The notes: generated by a model from the letters alone, not told the origin. Counted from the first letter of the stretch, positions 35,491 to 44,012 are shown. The stretch is 64,000 bases of DNA from Pseudomonas nitroreducens TX1 (GCF_000313755.1 NZ_AMZB01000084.1:1-64000); one strand, 5' to 3'. Translations and numbers: made by a program.

Positions 35491-36540
35491 ATGTCGAAGT
35501 CCTTGAAAGCATCGGGGCTCAAACTCGCAGCGCTGACCCTGGGCGTGGCCTTCGCGGCCCAGTCCATGGCCGCCACCGACCTGACCGTGGTGTCTTTCGG
35601 CGGCGCCAACAAGAACGCCCAGGTCAAGGCGTTCTACGGCCCCTACGAGAAGAGCACTGGCAACAAGATCGTCGCTGGCGAATACAACGGTGAAATGGCC
35701 AAGGTGAAGGCCATGGTCGACACCAACAGCGTCTCCTGGGACCTGGTGGAAGTCGAGTCGCCGGAACTTGCCCGCGGCTGTGACGAAGGCCTGTTCGAAA
35801 CCATCGACCCGGCCATCCTCGGCAAGGCCGAAGACTACGTGCCGGGCGCCGTGACCAACTGCGGCGTCGGCTTCTTCGTCTGGTCCACCGTGCTGGCCTA
35901 CAACGCCGACAAGCTCAAGACCGCTCCGACCAGCTGGGCCGACTTCTGGGACACCCAGAAATTCCCGGGCAAGCGCGGCCTGCGCAAGGGCGCCAAGTAC
36001 ACCCTGGAATTCGCCCTGATGGCCGACGGCGTTGCGCCCAAGGACGTCTACAAGGTGCTGGCGACCAAGGAAGGCCAGGACCGCGCCTTCAAGAAACTCG
36101 ACCAGATCAAGCCGAACATCCAGTGGTGGGAAGCCGGCGCCCAGCCGCCGCAGTACCTCGCTTCCGGTGATGTGGTCATGAGCTCCGCCTACAACGGCCG
36201 CATCGCCGCCGTGCAGAAAGAGAGCAACCTGAAGATCGTCTGGAACGGCGGCATCTACGACTTCGACGCCTGGGCCATCCCCAAGGGCGCCAAGAAGGTC
36301 GACGAGAGCCTGAAGTTCATTGCCTTCTCGGTTCAGCCCGAGCAGCAGAAGACCTACTCCGAGAACATCGCCTACGGCCCGGTCAACAAGAACGCCGTAC
36401 CGCTGCTGAGCAAGGACCTGCTCAAGGACATGCCGACCACCCCGGAAAACATGCAGGGCCAGGTCGGTATGGACGTGACCTTCTGGGCTGACTACGGCGA
36501 GCAACTGGAGCAGCGCTTCAACGCCTGGGCTGCCAAGTAA
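35491..36540 (+). CDS. agtB: Periplasmic binding protein AgtB
   Basis: 349 aa. Signal peptide ends near QSMAAT; mature part begins LTVVSFGGANKNAQ. Same family as the gene at 33096, with shared blocks such as EFALMADGVAPKDVYKVLAT. ATG 35491 chosen because GGAG lies 9 to 10 nt upstream; an in-frame GTG at 35476 is unlikely. Binding component of the Agt transporter. Confidence 0.92.
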   Translation: MSKSLKASGLKLAALTLGVAFAAQSMAATDLTVVSFGGANKNAQVKAFYGPYEKSTGNKIVAGEYNGEMAKVKAMVDTNSVSWDLVEVESPELARGCDEGLFETIDPAILGKAEDYVPGAVTNCGVGFFVWSTVLAYNADKLKTAPTSWADFWDTQKFPGKRGLRKGAKYTLEFALMADGVAPKDVYKVLATKEGQDRAFKKLDQIKPNIQWWEAGAQPPQYLASGDVVMSSAYNGRIAAVQKESNLKIVWNGGIYDFDAWAIPKGAKKVDESLKFIAFSVQPEQQKTYSENIAYGPVNKNAVPLLSKDLLKDMPTTPENMQGQVGMDVTFWADYGEQLEQRFNAWAAK

Positions 36541-36671
36541 GACGCAGCAGTGCCAAACCGTCGCGGCCACCCGGACCGCGACGGACCGGGACCGCCGCTC
36601 CCTCTGGCGGCGGTGCCTCCTGACACCACACCTTGGCCGCTTTCGGGCGGCCTGTTTTACCGGAGTTCGCT

Positions 36672-37919
36672 ATGGCCACCGCTGTGTCTCTGAACGAGGT
36701 CGCCGGCCCCACCCTCAAGCAGCGCCTGGCGCGCGCGGAGCGGATGAACCGTCTGAAGTCCCAGGCGCTGGTGCTGCCCCTGCTGGTCTTCCTGCTGCTG
36801 ACCTTCCTGGTGCCCATCGCGGCGCTGCTTTACAAGAGCGTGAACAACCCCGAGGTCGTCGGCGCGCTGCCGCTGACCGTCAACGCCATTTCCGAATGGG
36901 ACGGCAAGTCGCTGCCCTCGGACGAGGTGTACAAGGCACTGAGCGATGACCTGGTCGCCGCGCGCAAGAACCAGACCATCGGTGACCTCTCCAAGCGCCT
37001 GAACATGGAGCTGGCCGGCTACCGCAGCCTGCTGTCCAAGACCGCCCGCGCGCTGCCGTTCAAGGAGCAGCCGGCGTCGTACAAGGACGCCATGGAAGCC
37101 CTCGACGAGCGCTGGGGCGACCCGGCCTACTGGCAGGCAATCCGTCGCAACGCCAGCTCCGTCACCCCCTATTACCTGCTGGCGGCGCTCGATCACCGCA
37201 TCGACGACCTGGGCGAAATCGCCCGTGCCACGCCGGACCAGTCGATCTACCTGGACATCTTCGCCCGCACCTTCTGGATGGGCGCGGTGATCACCCTGAT
37301 CTGCCTGGCGCTGGCCTACCCGCTGGCCTACCTGCTGGCGATCCTGCCGACCCGCAAGTCCAACCTGCTGATGATCATGGTGCTGCTGCCGTTCTGGACC
37401 TCGATCCTGGTACGTGTCGCCGCGTGGATCGTGCTGTTGCAGTCGGGTGGCCTGATCAACGGCGCGCTGCTGAAGATGGGCCTGATCGACCAGCCGCTGC
37501 AGTTGGTGTTCAACCGCACTGGCGTGTACGTTTCCATGGTCCACATCATGCTGCCGTTCATGATCCTGCCGATCTACAGCGTGATGAAGGGCATCTCCCC
37601 CAGCTACATGCGCGCCGCGATTTCGCTGGGCTGCCATCCGTTCGCCAGCTTCTGGAAGGTGTACTTCCCGCAGACCGTCGCCGGCGTCGGCGCCGGTTGC
37701 CTGCTGGTGTTCATCCTGTCGATCGGCTACTACATCACCCCGGCGCTGCTGGGCAGCCCGAACGACCAGATGGTCAGCTACTTCGTCGCCTTCTACACCA
37801 ACACCACCATCAACTGGGGCATGGCCACGGCCCTGGGCGGCCTGCTGCTGTTCGCCACCCTGGTGCTCTACGTGATCTATGGCTGGCTGGTGGGCGCGAG
37901 CCGCCTGCGTCTGGGCTGA
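36672..37919 (+). CDS. agtC: ABC transporter permease AgtC
   Basis: 415 aa. First helix (about 28-50), then an unusually long periplasmic insert (about 55-200), then five more helices of the PotB-type permease domain with the ATPase-coupling EAA-like loop (ISPSYMRAAISLGCHPFASFWKV split over about 310-335). The start MATAVSLNEVAG follows CGGAG by 7 nt. The next gene is the partner permease, but a 142-bp repeat element has entered 1 bp after the stop codon. Confidence 0.92.
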   Translation: MATAVSLNEVAGPTLKQRLARAERMNRLKSQALVLPLLVFLLLTFLVPIAALLYKSVNNPEVVGALPLTVNAISEWDGKSLPSDEVYKALSDDLVAARKNQTIGDLSKRLNMELAGYRSLLSKTARALPFKEQPASYKDAMEALDERWGDPAYWQAIRRNASSVTPYYLLAALDHRIDDLGEIARATPDQSIYLDIFARTFWMGAVITLICLALAYPLAYLLAILPTRKSNLLMIMVLLPFWTSILVRVAAWIVLLQSGGLINGALLKMGLIDQPLQLVFNRTGVYVSMVHIMLPFMILPIYSVMKGISPSYMRAAISLGCHPFASFWKVYFPQTVAGVGAGCLLVFILSIGYYITPALLGSPNDQMVSYFVAFYTNTTINWGMATALGGLLLFATLVLYVIYGWLVGASRLRLG

Positions 37920-37920
37920 T

Positions 37921-38062
37921 AGAGCCTGTTCAAGACCTCGCCGAACGCAGCTCAGGCAAGGCGAGGACAGGCGAGAAAGCGCAGTTTACGCGCGGTAAAT
38001 GAGCATTTTGAGCCTGTTCTCAACGCCGCATGAGCAAGTGCAGGCAGGTATGAACAGGCTCT
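37921..38062. mobile_element. MITE-like element with 12-bp terminal inverted repeats
   Basis: AGAGCCTGTTCA at 37921-37932 and TGAACAGGCTCT at 38051-38062 are perfect inverted repeats. The 142 bp between has no ORF, a hairpin TTTAC-GCGCG-GTAAA, and a second internal GAGCCTGTTC. It fills the whole gap between agtC and agtD. I recall similar sequences scattered in Pseudomonas genomes; a genome-wide count would confirm a repeat family. No clear target-site duplication. Confidence 0.7.
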
Positions 38063-38076
38063 GAGGAGATAAGAAG

Positions 38077-38904
38077 ATGCTGAGTCCTTACATGTCCCCG
38101 GTCGAGCGCGTGTGGTTCTACACCCTGCGCATCCTCTGCGGTCTGATCCTGCTGTTCCTGGTGCTGCCGGTACTGGTCATCGTGCCGCTGTCGTTCAACT
38201 CCGGCACCTTCCTGGTCTACCCGCTGCAGGGCTTCTCTCTGCGCTGGTACGCCGACTTCTTCAACTCCGCCGAGTGGATGCGCGCGCTGACCAACAGCAT
38301 CATTGTCGCCCCGGCGGCCACCGTGCTGGCGATGGTGTTCGGCACCCTGGCGTCGATCGGCCTGACCCGCGGCGAGTTCCGCGGCAAGGCGCTGATCATG
38401 AGCCTGGTGATCTCGCCGATGGTGGTGCCGGTGGTGATCATCGGCGTGGCCAGCTACCTGTTCTTCGCGCCGCTGGGCCTGGGCAACAGCTACATCTCGC
38501 TGATCATCGTCCACGCGGTGCTGGGCGTGCCCTTCGTCATCATCACCGTGTCGGCGACGCTGCAGGGCTTCAATTACAACCTGGTGCGCGCCGCCGCTAG
38601 CCTGGGTGCGCCGCCGGTGCTGACCTTCTTCAAGGTCACCCTGCCGCTGATCGCTCCGGGTGTGATCTCCGGGGCGCTGTTCGCCTTCGCCACCTCCTTC
38701 GACGAAGTGGTGGTGACCCTGTTCCTCGCCGGGCCCGAGCAGGCCACCCTGCCGCGCCAGATGTTCAGCGGCATCCGTGAGAATCTCAGCCCCACCATCG
38801 CCGCTGCGGCGACCCTGCTGATCGGCTTCTCCGTCGTGCTCCTGCTGACCCTCGAGTGGCTGCGCGGCCGCAGCGAGAAACTGCGCACCGCACCGACGTC
38901 CTGA
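38077..38904 (+). CDS. agtD: ABC transporter permease AgtD
   Basis: 275 aa PotC-type permease with six hydrophobic helices and the EAA-type loop (LVRAAASLGAPPVLTFFKV). Its Shine-Dalgarno TGAGGAG lies directly outside the right end of the MITE-like element, 8 nt before the ATG. Pairs with AgtC to form the channel. Confidence 0.92.
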   Translation: MLSPYMSPVERVWFYTLRILCGLILLFLVLPVLVIVPLSFNSGTFLVYPLQGFSLRWYADFFNSAEWMRALTNSIIVAPAATVLAMVFGTLASIGLTRGEFRGKALIMSLVISPMVVPVVIIGVASYLFFAPLGLGNSYISLIIVHAVLGVPFVIITVSATLQGFNYNLVRAAASLGAPPVLTFFKVTLPLIAPGVISGALFAFATSFDEVVVTLFLAGPEQATLPRQMFSGIRENLSPTIAAAATLLIGFSVVLLLTLEWLRGRSEKLRTAPTS

Positions 38905-38915
38905 TTCACAGTGTT

Positions 38916-38976
38916 TCGCGGACGGTTGCGTCCCTGTGCTCACCCACGGGGGCGGGATCGGTCCGCGATTTTTTTT
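38916..38976 (+). terminator. agt operon terminator
   Basis: TCGCGGAC at 38916-38923 pairs with GTCCGCGA at 38961-38968, followed by eight T. The loop is long (37 nt) and holds a smaller hairpin. Confidence 0.65.
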
Positions 38977-39093
38977 GCCTGCTTTCCCGCCTGATACTGC
39001 CCTTTTCGCTTCGACTATCGGCCCGATCCCCTTCGAGCCGTCCAAGCGGCTACAATGCGCGCCATCCGTGATTTCCGCCCACAGAGGTGCGCC

Positions 39094-39768
39094 ATGCAAC
39101 CCTACGCCATCGCTCCGTCGATCCTTTCCGCCGACTTTGCCCGCCTGGGCGAGGATGTGGACAAGGTGCTCGCTGCCGGTGCCGACATCGTCCACTTCGA
39201 TGTGATGGACAACCACTACGTGCCGAACCTGACCATCGGCCCGATGGTCTGCACGGCCCTGCGCAAGTACGGCGTCAGCGCACCTATCGACGTGCACCTG
39301 ATGGTTTCCCCGGTGGACCGCATCATCGGCGACTTCATCGAGGCCGGCGCCACCTACATCACCTTCCACCCGGAAGCCTCGCAGCACATCGACCGCTCCC
39401 TGCAACTGATCAAGGACGGCGGCTGCAAGGCCGGCCTGGTGTTCAACCCGGCCACCTCGCTGGACGCGCTGAAGTACGTGATGGACAAGATCGACATGGT
39501 CCTGCTGATGAGCGTGAACCCAGGCTTCGGCGGGCAGAAGTTCATCCCCGGCACCCTCGACAAGCTGCGCGAAGCCCGCGCGCTGATCGACGCTTCCGGC
39601 CGCGACATCCGCCTGGAGATCGACGGCGGGGTGAACGTGAAGAACATCCGCGAGATCGCCGAAGCGGGCGCCGACACCTTCGTCGCCGGCTCCGCCATCT
39701 TCAATGCACCGGACTACGCCGAGGTCATCCGCGCCATGCACGCTGAGCTGGCGCAGGCGCGCACGTGA
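39094..39768 (+). CDS. rpe: Ribulose-phosphate 3-epimerase
   Basis: 224 aa TIM barrel. [30 protein letters not shown] and [12 protein letters not shown] are family signatures carrying the metal ligands. Interconverts ribulose-5-phosphate and xylulose-5-phosphate. Overlaps gph by 1 nt (TGATG). The open frame upstream of MQPYAIAPS is not conserved. Confidence 0.97.
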   Translation: MQPYAIAPSILSADFARLGEDVDKVLAAGADIVHFDVMDNHYVPNLTIGPMVCTALRKYGVSAPIDVHLMVSPVDRIIGDFIEAGATYITFHPEASQHIDRSLQLIKDGGCKAGLVFNPATSLDALKYVMDKIDMVLLMSVNPGFGGQKFIPGTLDKLREARALIDASGRDIRLEIDGGVNVKNIREIAEAGADTFVAGSAIFNAPDYAEVIRAMHAELAQART

Positions 39769-40586
39769 TGAGCGCTGCACAACTGCCGTTCGCCGGGCTG
39801 CCGCGTCTGGTGATGTTCGATCTGGACGGCACCCTGGTGGATTCGGTCCCCGACCTGGCCGCCGCGGTGGACAAGATGCTGCTGGCGCTCGGTCGCCAGC
39901 CGGCCGGCCTGGACGCGGTGCGTCATTGGGTCGGCAACGGCGCGCGGGTGCTGGTGCGTCGCGCCCTGGCCAATGACATCGAGCACGATGGGATCAGCGA
40001 GGAAGACACCGAGCGCGCCCTCGAGCTGTTCATGGACTTCTACGCCGATAGCCATGCCCTCACCATGGTCTACCCCGGCGTGATCGAGACCCTGAAGTGG
40101 CTGAAGAAGCGCGGCGTGGAGCTGGCGCTGATCACCAACAAGCCCGAGCGCTTCGTCGGCCCGCTGCTGGACGAAATGAAGCTGGGCAAGTTCTTCCGCT
40201 GGATCATCGGCGGCGACACCTTGCCGCAGCAGAAGCCCGACCCGGCCGCGCTGCTGTTCGTAATGAAGATGGCCGGCGTGTCGGCGGAGCAGGCGCTGTT
40301 CGTTGGCGACTCGCGCAATGACATTCTCGCTGCCAAGGCCGCCGGCGTGCGCAGCGTAGGTCTGAGCTACGGCTACAACCATGGCCGCCCCATTGCCGAG
40401 GAGACCCCGACGCTGGTGCTCGACGATCTGCGCCATCTGCTGCCTTGCTTCGATTCGGGCAAAGCGATAGTGTTGCCCGACTCCGCCTCAACTCCCGCTC
40501 AGCGAGACAGCACCGTGGAAACGGCTCCCCACACACTCTGGATGAAGGTCATCAAGGCCCTGGCCCGCTGGCGCTGGCGCGCCTGA
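39768..40586 (+). CDS. gph: Phosphoglycolate phosphatase Gph, C-terminus doubling as trp leader
   Basis: 272 aa HAD phosphatase: motif I VMFDLDGTLVDS, motif II-III region ITNKPERF, motif IV VGDSRNDILAAKAAG. Removes phosphate from 2-phosphoglycolate. The HAD fold should end near residue 225; the last 45 residues are a tail whose final 14 residues (MKVIKALARWRWRA) are tryptophan-rich and equal a trp leader peptide. ATG 39768 preferred over the GTG one codon earlier. Coupled to rpe and followed by trpE. Confidence 0.95.
   Translation: MSAAQLPFAGLPRLVMFDLDGTLVDSVPDLAAAVDKMLLALGRQPAGLDAVRHWVGNGARVLVRRALANDIEHDGISEEDTERALELFMDFYADSHALTMVYPGVIETLKWLKKRGVELALITNKPERFVGPLLDEMKLGKFFRWIIGGDTLPQQKPDPAALLFVMKMAGVSAEQALFVGDSRNDILAAKAAGVRSVGLSYGYNHGRPIAEETPTLVLDDLRHLLPCFDSGKAIVLPDSASTPAQRDSTVETAPHTLWMKVIKALARWRWRA
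40445..40473 (+). promoter_or_regulatory. Candidate trpE promoter inside gph
   Basis: TTGCTT, 17-bp spacer, TAGTGT. It lies about 70 bp before the leader ATG and inside the non-conserved gph tail. Matches to consensus are moderate; assigned mainly from position. Confidence 0.35.
40542..40586 (+). CDS. trpL: trpE leader peptide (14 aa), in frame with gph 3' end
   Basis: MKVIKALARWRWRA then TGA. Two Trp codons separated by Arg. The last nine residues are nearly the same as in the leader before trpG at 58362 (ALARWRWRA against AFARWRWRA). P. putida trpE and trpGDC are known to be controlled by attenuation with such leaders. Here the leader has no good Shine-Dalgarno, shares frame and stop codon with gph, and so can be translated as the gph tail. 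A hairpin GCCGG-TACGC-CCGGC follows the stop. Confidence 0.7.
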   Translation: MKVIKALARWRWRA

Positions 40587-40640
40587 CATCCTTTGGCCGG
40601 TACGCCCGGCGTGTGTGCACCCAAGTCCGTTTCCCCCTCA

Positions 40641-40685
40641 GAGCCTGTTAACTGCCGGCAGACCCGCACTGCGCGAAACAGGCTC
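40641..40685 (+). repeat. Inverted repeat in the trpE leader matching MITE ends
   Basis: GAGCCTGTT at 40641-40649 and AACAGGCTC at 40677-40685 enclose a small palindrome CTGCCGGCAG. The arms equal the outer 9 bases of the element at 37921-38062. It is followed by CTCTTACG and lies 17 bp before trpE, so it could form the attenuator stem or be a relic of the same repeat family. Confidence 0.6.
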
Positions 40686-40702
40686 CTCTTACGAGGCTGA
40701 TC

Positions 40703-42196
40703 ATGACCCGCGAAGAATTCCAGCGCCTGGCCGCCGAAGGCTACAACCGCATTCCGCTGACCTGCGAAACCCTTGCCGACTTCGACACCCCGCTGTCGAT
40801 CTACCTGAAGCTGGCCGATGGCCCCAACACCTACCTGCTCGAATCCGTGCAGGGCGGCGAGAAGTGGGGGCGCTACTCGATCATCGGCCTGCACAGCCGC
40901 ACCGTGCTGCGAGTGTACGGCCACCAGGCGAGCATCAAGGTCGACGACGTCGAGACCGAGAGCTTCGAATGCGCCGACCCGCTGGCCTTCGTCGAGGCGT
41001 TCAAGGAACGCTACCGCGTACCGACCATTGCCGGTCTGCCGCGCTTCAACGGCGGCCTGGTCGGCTACTTCGGCTACGACTGCGTGCGTTACGTCGAGCA
41101 GCGGCTGGCGCAGTGCCCGAACCCGGACCCGCTGAACAATCCTGACATCCTGCTGATGGTCTCCGATGCGGTCGTCGTGTTCGACAACCTCGCCGGCAAG
41201 ATGCACGCGATCGTCCTCGCCGACCCTGCGCAGGCCGGTGCCTACGACAAGGGCCTGGCCCAGCTGGAAGAACTGCTGGAGCGCCTGCGCCAGCCGATCA
41301 CCCCGCGTCGCGGCCTGGACTTCAGTGCCGTGAATGCCCCGGAGCCGCAGTTCCGCGCCAGCTTCACCCGCGAGGACTACGAGCGCGCCGTCGGTACCAT
41401 CAAGGAATACATCCTGGCCGGCGACTGCATGCAGGTCGTACCGTCGCAGCGCATGTCCATTGACTTCAGTGCGGCGCCCATCGACCTGTACCGCGCGCTG
41501 CGCTGCTTCAACCCGACGCCCTACATGTACTTCTTCAACTTCGGCGACTTCCATGTTGTCGGCAGCTCGCCGGAAGTGCTGGTGCGCGTCGAGGACGGTG
41601 AAGTCACCGTGCGCCCCATCGCCGGCACCCGCCCGCGTGGCACGACCGAAGAGGCCGACCGCGCGCTGGAAGAGGACCTGCTCTCCGACGCCAAGGAAAT
41701 CGCCGAGCACCTGATGCTCATCGACCTGGGACGCAACGATGTCGGCCGCGTCTCGCAGACCGGCAGCGTGAAGGTCACTGAGCAGATGGTGATCGAGCGC
41801 TACTCCAACGTCATGCACATCGTTTCCAACGTCAACGGCCAGCTCAAGCCCGAGCTTTCGGCGATGGACGCGCTGCGCGCCATCCTGCCAGCCGGCACCC
41901 TGTCCGGCGCGCCGAAGATTCGCGCGATGGAAATCATCGATGAACTGGAACCGGTCAAGCGCGGCGTCTACGGCGGCGCCGTGGGTTACCTCGCCTGGAA
42001 CGGCAACATGGACACCGCCATCGCCATCCGCACCGCGGTGATCAAGAACGGCGAACTCCACGTCCAGGCCGGCGGCGGCATCGTCGCCGACTCGGTGCCG
42101 GCGGCAGAATGGGAAGAGACCATCAACAAGCGCCGCGCGATGTTCCGTGCCGTGGCGCTGGCGGAGCACACCGCCAAGGTGCACGGCAAGGGTTGA
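40703..42196 (+). CDS. trpE: Anthranilate synthase component I TrpE
   Basis: 497 aa chorismate-binding enzyme. The feedback Trp-binding LLES is present (YLLESVQGG, about residue 50), and the catalytic half has [26 protein letters not shown] and AGGGIVADS. With TrpG it makes anthranilate. ATG has ACGAGG 6 nt before it. In this lineage trpE is separated from trpGDC by the pyocin locus. Confidence 0.97.
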   Translation: MTREEFQRLAAEGYNRIPLTCETLADFDTPLSIYLKLADGPNTYLLESVQGGEKWGRYSIIGLHSRTVLRVYGHQASIKVDDVETESFECADPLAFVEAFKERYRVPTIAGLPRFNGGLVGYFGYDCVRYVEQRLAQCPNPDPLNNPDILLMVSDAVVVFDNLAGKMHAIVLADPAQAGAYDKGLAQLEELLERLRQPITPRRGLDFSAVNAPEPQFRASFTREDYERAVGTIKEYILAGDCMQVVPSQRMSIDFSAAPIDLYRALRCFNPTPYMYFFNFGDFHVVGSSPEVLVRVEDGEVTVRPIAGTRPRGTTEEADRALEEDLLSDAKEIAEHLMLIDLGRNDVGRVSQTGSVKVTEQMVIERYSNVMHIVSNVNGQLKPELSAMDALRAILPAGTLSGAPKIRAMEIIDELEPVKRGVYGGAVGYLAWNGNMDTAIAIRTAVIKNGELHVQAGGGIVADSVPAAEWEETINKRRAMFRAVALAEHTAKVHGKG

Positions 42197-42213
42197 GTCG
42201 CTGACTCGATAGG

Positions 42214-42239
42214 AAAGCCCCGCTTCGGCGGGGCTTTTT
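42214..42239 (+). terminator. trpE terminator
   Basis: AAAGCCCCGC-TTCG-GCGGGGCTTTTT, 18 bp after the trpE stop; perfect stem with UUCG loop and T-run. Confidence 0.92.
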
Positions 42240-42303
42240 GTTGGGGCCCTGCGCTAATCAACAGGTTCAGGTGGACAGAAGAGTTTTCGCTGGCAGTGTA
42301 AGG

Positions 42304-42411
42304 CTCTCTCTCGCTTCAGGGAGAGGGCTGGGGAGGGGGTGCTAGGCCCAACTCGGGTACTCGGGTTGACGCCATTCCCCCTCCCTCACCCTCCCCCTGA
42401 AGGGAGAGGGG
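42304..42411. repeat. Imperfect GA/CT-rich inverted repeat
   Basis: 42304-42339 (CTTCAGGGAGAGGGCTGGGG core) pairs with 42377-42411 (CCCTCACCCTCCCCCTGAAG core). The spacer carries a short direct repeat ACTCGGGT. It fills the gap between trpE and prtN and looks like a dispersed Pseudomonas palindromic repeat. No gene is seen in 42240-42459. Confidence 0.65.
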
Positions 42412-42459
42412 ACCGTCCGGTGCGGGAGCTGGCTCTGGTGTCTGCCGGCGGCTCTATGG

Positions 42460-42786
42460 TTACCCCGCCTGCCGCGCCTCCACCACCTGCAGGCTTGCCC
42501 TGCGCCGGGCCAGCGCGGCGTCCGCCTGCTGCGAGCGCTCCTCCACATAGGCGGCCAGGTGGTCCACTGCCACGTATTGCATCGCCTTGTGGCTGTCGTC
42601 CAGCGTGGTGACCGGCAGGGCGATGCGCCCGCAGGACAGTGCCTTGCTGAAATTCTCCCGGTTCAGGTTGCGGAACCAGCGTTCGCGCACCTGCTCCAGC
42701 GGCACCAGGACATCCCCGAAAATCTGATAGACCAGGCTCACCGTCTCCGGGCGGGGGGCGGGGCGGACATCTGCGGTCGACTGCAT
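42460..42786 (-). CDS. prtN: Pyocin activator protein PrtN
   Basis: 108 aa, PyocinActivator family. Conserved core [25 protein letters not shown] (residues about 17-41, shown in part), then [16 protein letters not shown]. PrtN binds P-boxes and turns on pyocin genes. Start MQSTADVRP has GGAGAG 7 nt before it; the open frame upstream covers the promoter. Expression should be silenced by PrtR through the operator at 42823-42845. Confidence 0.9.
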   Translation of the reverse strand: MQSTADVRPAPRPETVSLVYQIFGDVLVPLEQVRERWFRNLNRENFSKALSCGRIALPVTTLDDSHKAMQYVAVDHLAAYVEERSQQADAALARRRASLQVVEARQAG

Positions 42787-42822
42787 GGGACTCTCCTGTT
42801 CCGATGGTGGTGGCGACAAGAG

Positions 42823-42852
42823 AAATATAGCAAAGGTTGTATTTGTCTTCAA
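42823..42852 (-). promoter_or_regulatory. prtN promoter overlapped by PrtR operator
   Basis: On the minus strand: TTGAAG (42852-42847), 17 bp, TATATT (42829-42824). The spacer and -10 contain TACAACC-TTT-GCTATATTT, which recurs before prtR (TACAACC-ATA-GCTATATTT). A shared sequence over two promoters of the same switch is what a PrtR operator should look like; binding itself is inferred. Confidence 0.65.
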
Positions 42853-42865
42853 TCAGCACGCAGGA

Positions 42866-42889
42866 AAAACCCCGCCTGAGCGGGGCTTT
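42866..42889 (-). terminator. prtR terminator
   Basis: On the minus strand AAAGCCCCGC-TCAG-GCGGGGTTTTTCC, 17 bp after the prtR stop and just upstream of the prtN promoter. It insulates prtN from prtR transcription. Confidence 0.85.
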
Positions 42890-42906
42890 CCTGCTGCGAA
42901 CGGGGT

Positions 42907-43677
42907 TCAGCGAACCAGGGTCGGTGCGCGACGGTGGCGCACGGTGGACCACCAGAACACCCAGCCGATCATGCGGATCTGCCCGCTATCGAACTGCTCC
43001 GGCGGGTACTCCTCGTCAGGGTACTCGTCGCGGTTGAAGCTGCGCAGGCGGATGCCGCCGCCGGGCAGGCGATAGACGAACTTCACCCGCAGCATGCCCT
43101 CATGTTCCAGGGCGTAGATCTCGCCGTCGGTGATGTGCGTGGTGGCGGTGTCGATGCCGATCGTGGAGCCATCCATGATCAGCGGCTCCATGCTGTTGCC
43201 GGTGAGTTGGGCGCAGATCGCCGCGGCTGGATCGACCCCCGCCGCTCGCAGCGTGGCGTAGGAGAAACGCAGCTTGCGCCCCTCTATCTCGCGCACTGCG
43301 GTGCGGCCGGCGCCGGCCGCCAGTTCCACTTCCTTGTACAGGCGTAGTTCCACTTCGTCCTCGTCCAGCGGCGTATCGCTATCCCATGGGTGCAGCGGTT
43401 CCAGCCGCAACGGGCTGCCATCGGCGGGCGCCGCGGTCGGCGTGTCGACGCCTTGCATCGGTGCACCTTCGCCGGTGGCCAGCCAGGTCGGCGAGACGCC
43501 CAGGGCGCTGGCGATCTCGATCAGCTTGCGCGTGCTCTGCGCCTTGCCCGAGGTCAGCTTGTGGATGGTGTTCTGCGAAACGCCGGCGGCTTCGGCCAGG
43601 GTTTCCTGCTTGAGGTTGCGCGAGGCCATCGCCTGTTTCAGGCGCTCTGCCAGCGTCGATGAGGGTGAGTTTTCCAT
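42907..43677 (-). CDS. prtR: LexA-like pyocin repressor PrtR
   Basis: 256 aa. N-terminal HTH_3 domain (LKQETLAEAAGVSQNTIHKL, about 22-41) and C-terminal S24 peptidase domain with catalytic Ser in TGNSMEP (about 165) and Lys in LRVKFVYR (about 203). Cleavage is expected after RecA activation. Shine-Dalgarno AGGAGG lies 13 to 18 nt before the ATG. Divergent from the ptrB side, with operators between. Confidence 0.95.
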   Translation of the reverse strand: MENSPSSTLAERLKQAMASRNLKQETLAEAAGVSQNTIHKLTSGKAQSTRKLIEIASALGVSPTWLATGEGAPMQGVDTPTAAPADGSPLRLEPLHPWDSDTPLDEDEVELRLYKEVELAAGAGRTAVREIEGRKLRFSYATLRAAGVDPAAAICAQLTGNSMEPLIMDGSTIGIDTATTHITDGEIYALEHEGMLRVKFVYRLPGGGIRLRSFNRDEYPDEEYPPEQFDSGQIRMIGWVFWWSTVRHRRAPTLVR

Positions 43678-43709
43678 GGCGGCACTCTACCTCCTGGGTT
43701 GTAGCGTGT

Positions 43710-43752
43710 AAATAGCTTTGGTATTGACTAAATATAGCTATGGTTGTAATCA
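43710..43752. promoter_or_regulatory. PrtR operators and divergent promoter
   Basis: Two copies of the operator-like sequence: AAATAGC-TTT-GGTATTG (43710-43726) and AAATATAGC-TAT-GGTTGTA (43730-43748), the second matching the prtN operator. Plus strand: TTGACT at 43724-43729, 17 bp, TAATCA at 43747-43752, a good sigma-70 promoter toward ptrB. Minus strand: TATATT at 43736-43731 as -10 for prtR with a weak -35 (GCTGTT). This is a layout for autoregulation. Confidence 0.6.
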
Positions 43753-44012
43753 TAACAGCCAGCAGCCACCGGAGAGACGAAAACCGGTTCGGCTGACGGG
43801 AAGCGAACGGCTTCCCCCTCACTGCGGCAGGGAAGCCGTGGTTTGCCTGCGCAGCAGGCTGGAGGACGCGGGTGGGCCAGGGAGGCGCTGCCCGCGTACC
43901 GGCAAGGGATGCCGTCCGATGAGTCGGTGTCCGCGACGAATAGATCGCGACTGACCACCCAGGCGGCCGAAGGCTCGGCGACCACGGAGGGTACGTCGCC
44001 AGGAGGACCTTC
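43753..44012. other. Long 5' leader between operators and ptrB
   Basis: About 260 bp of GC-rich sequence without a convincing ORF. It includes an inverted pair CGGCTTCCC/GGGAAGCCG near 43809-43839 and ends in a strong Shine-Dalgarno. Function not recognised; an untranslated leader of the ptrB transcript is the simplest reading. Confidence 0.4.
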
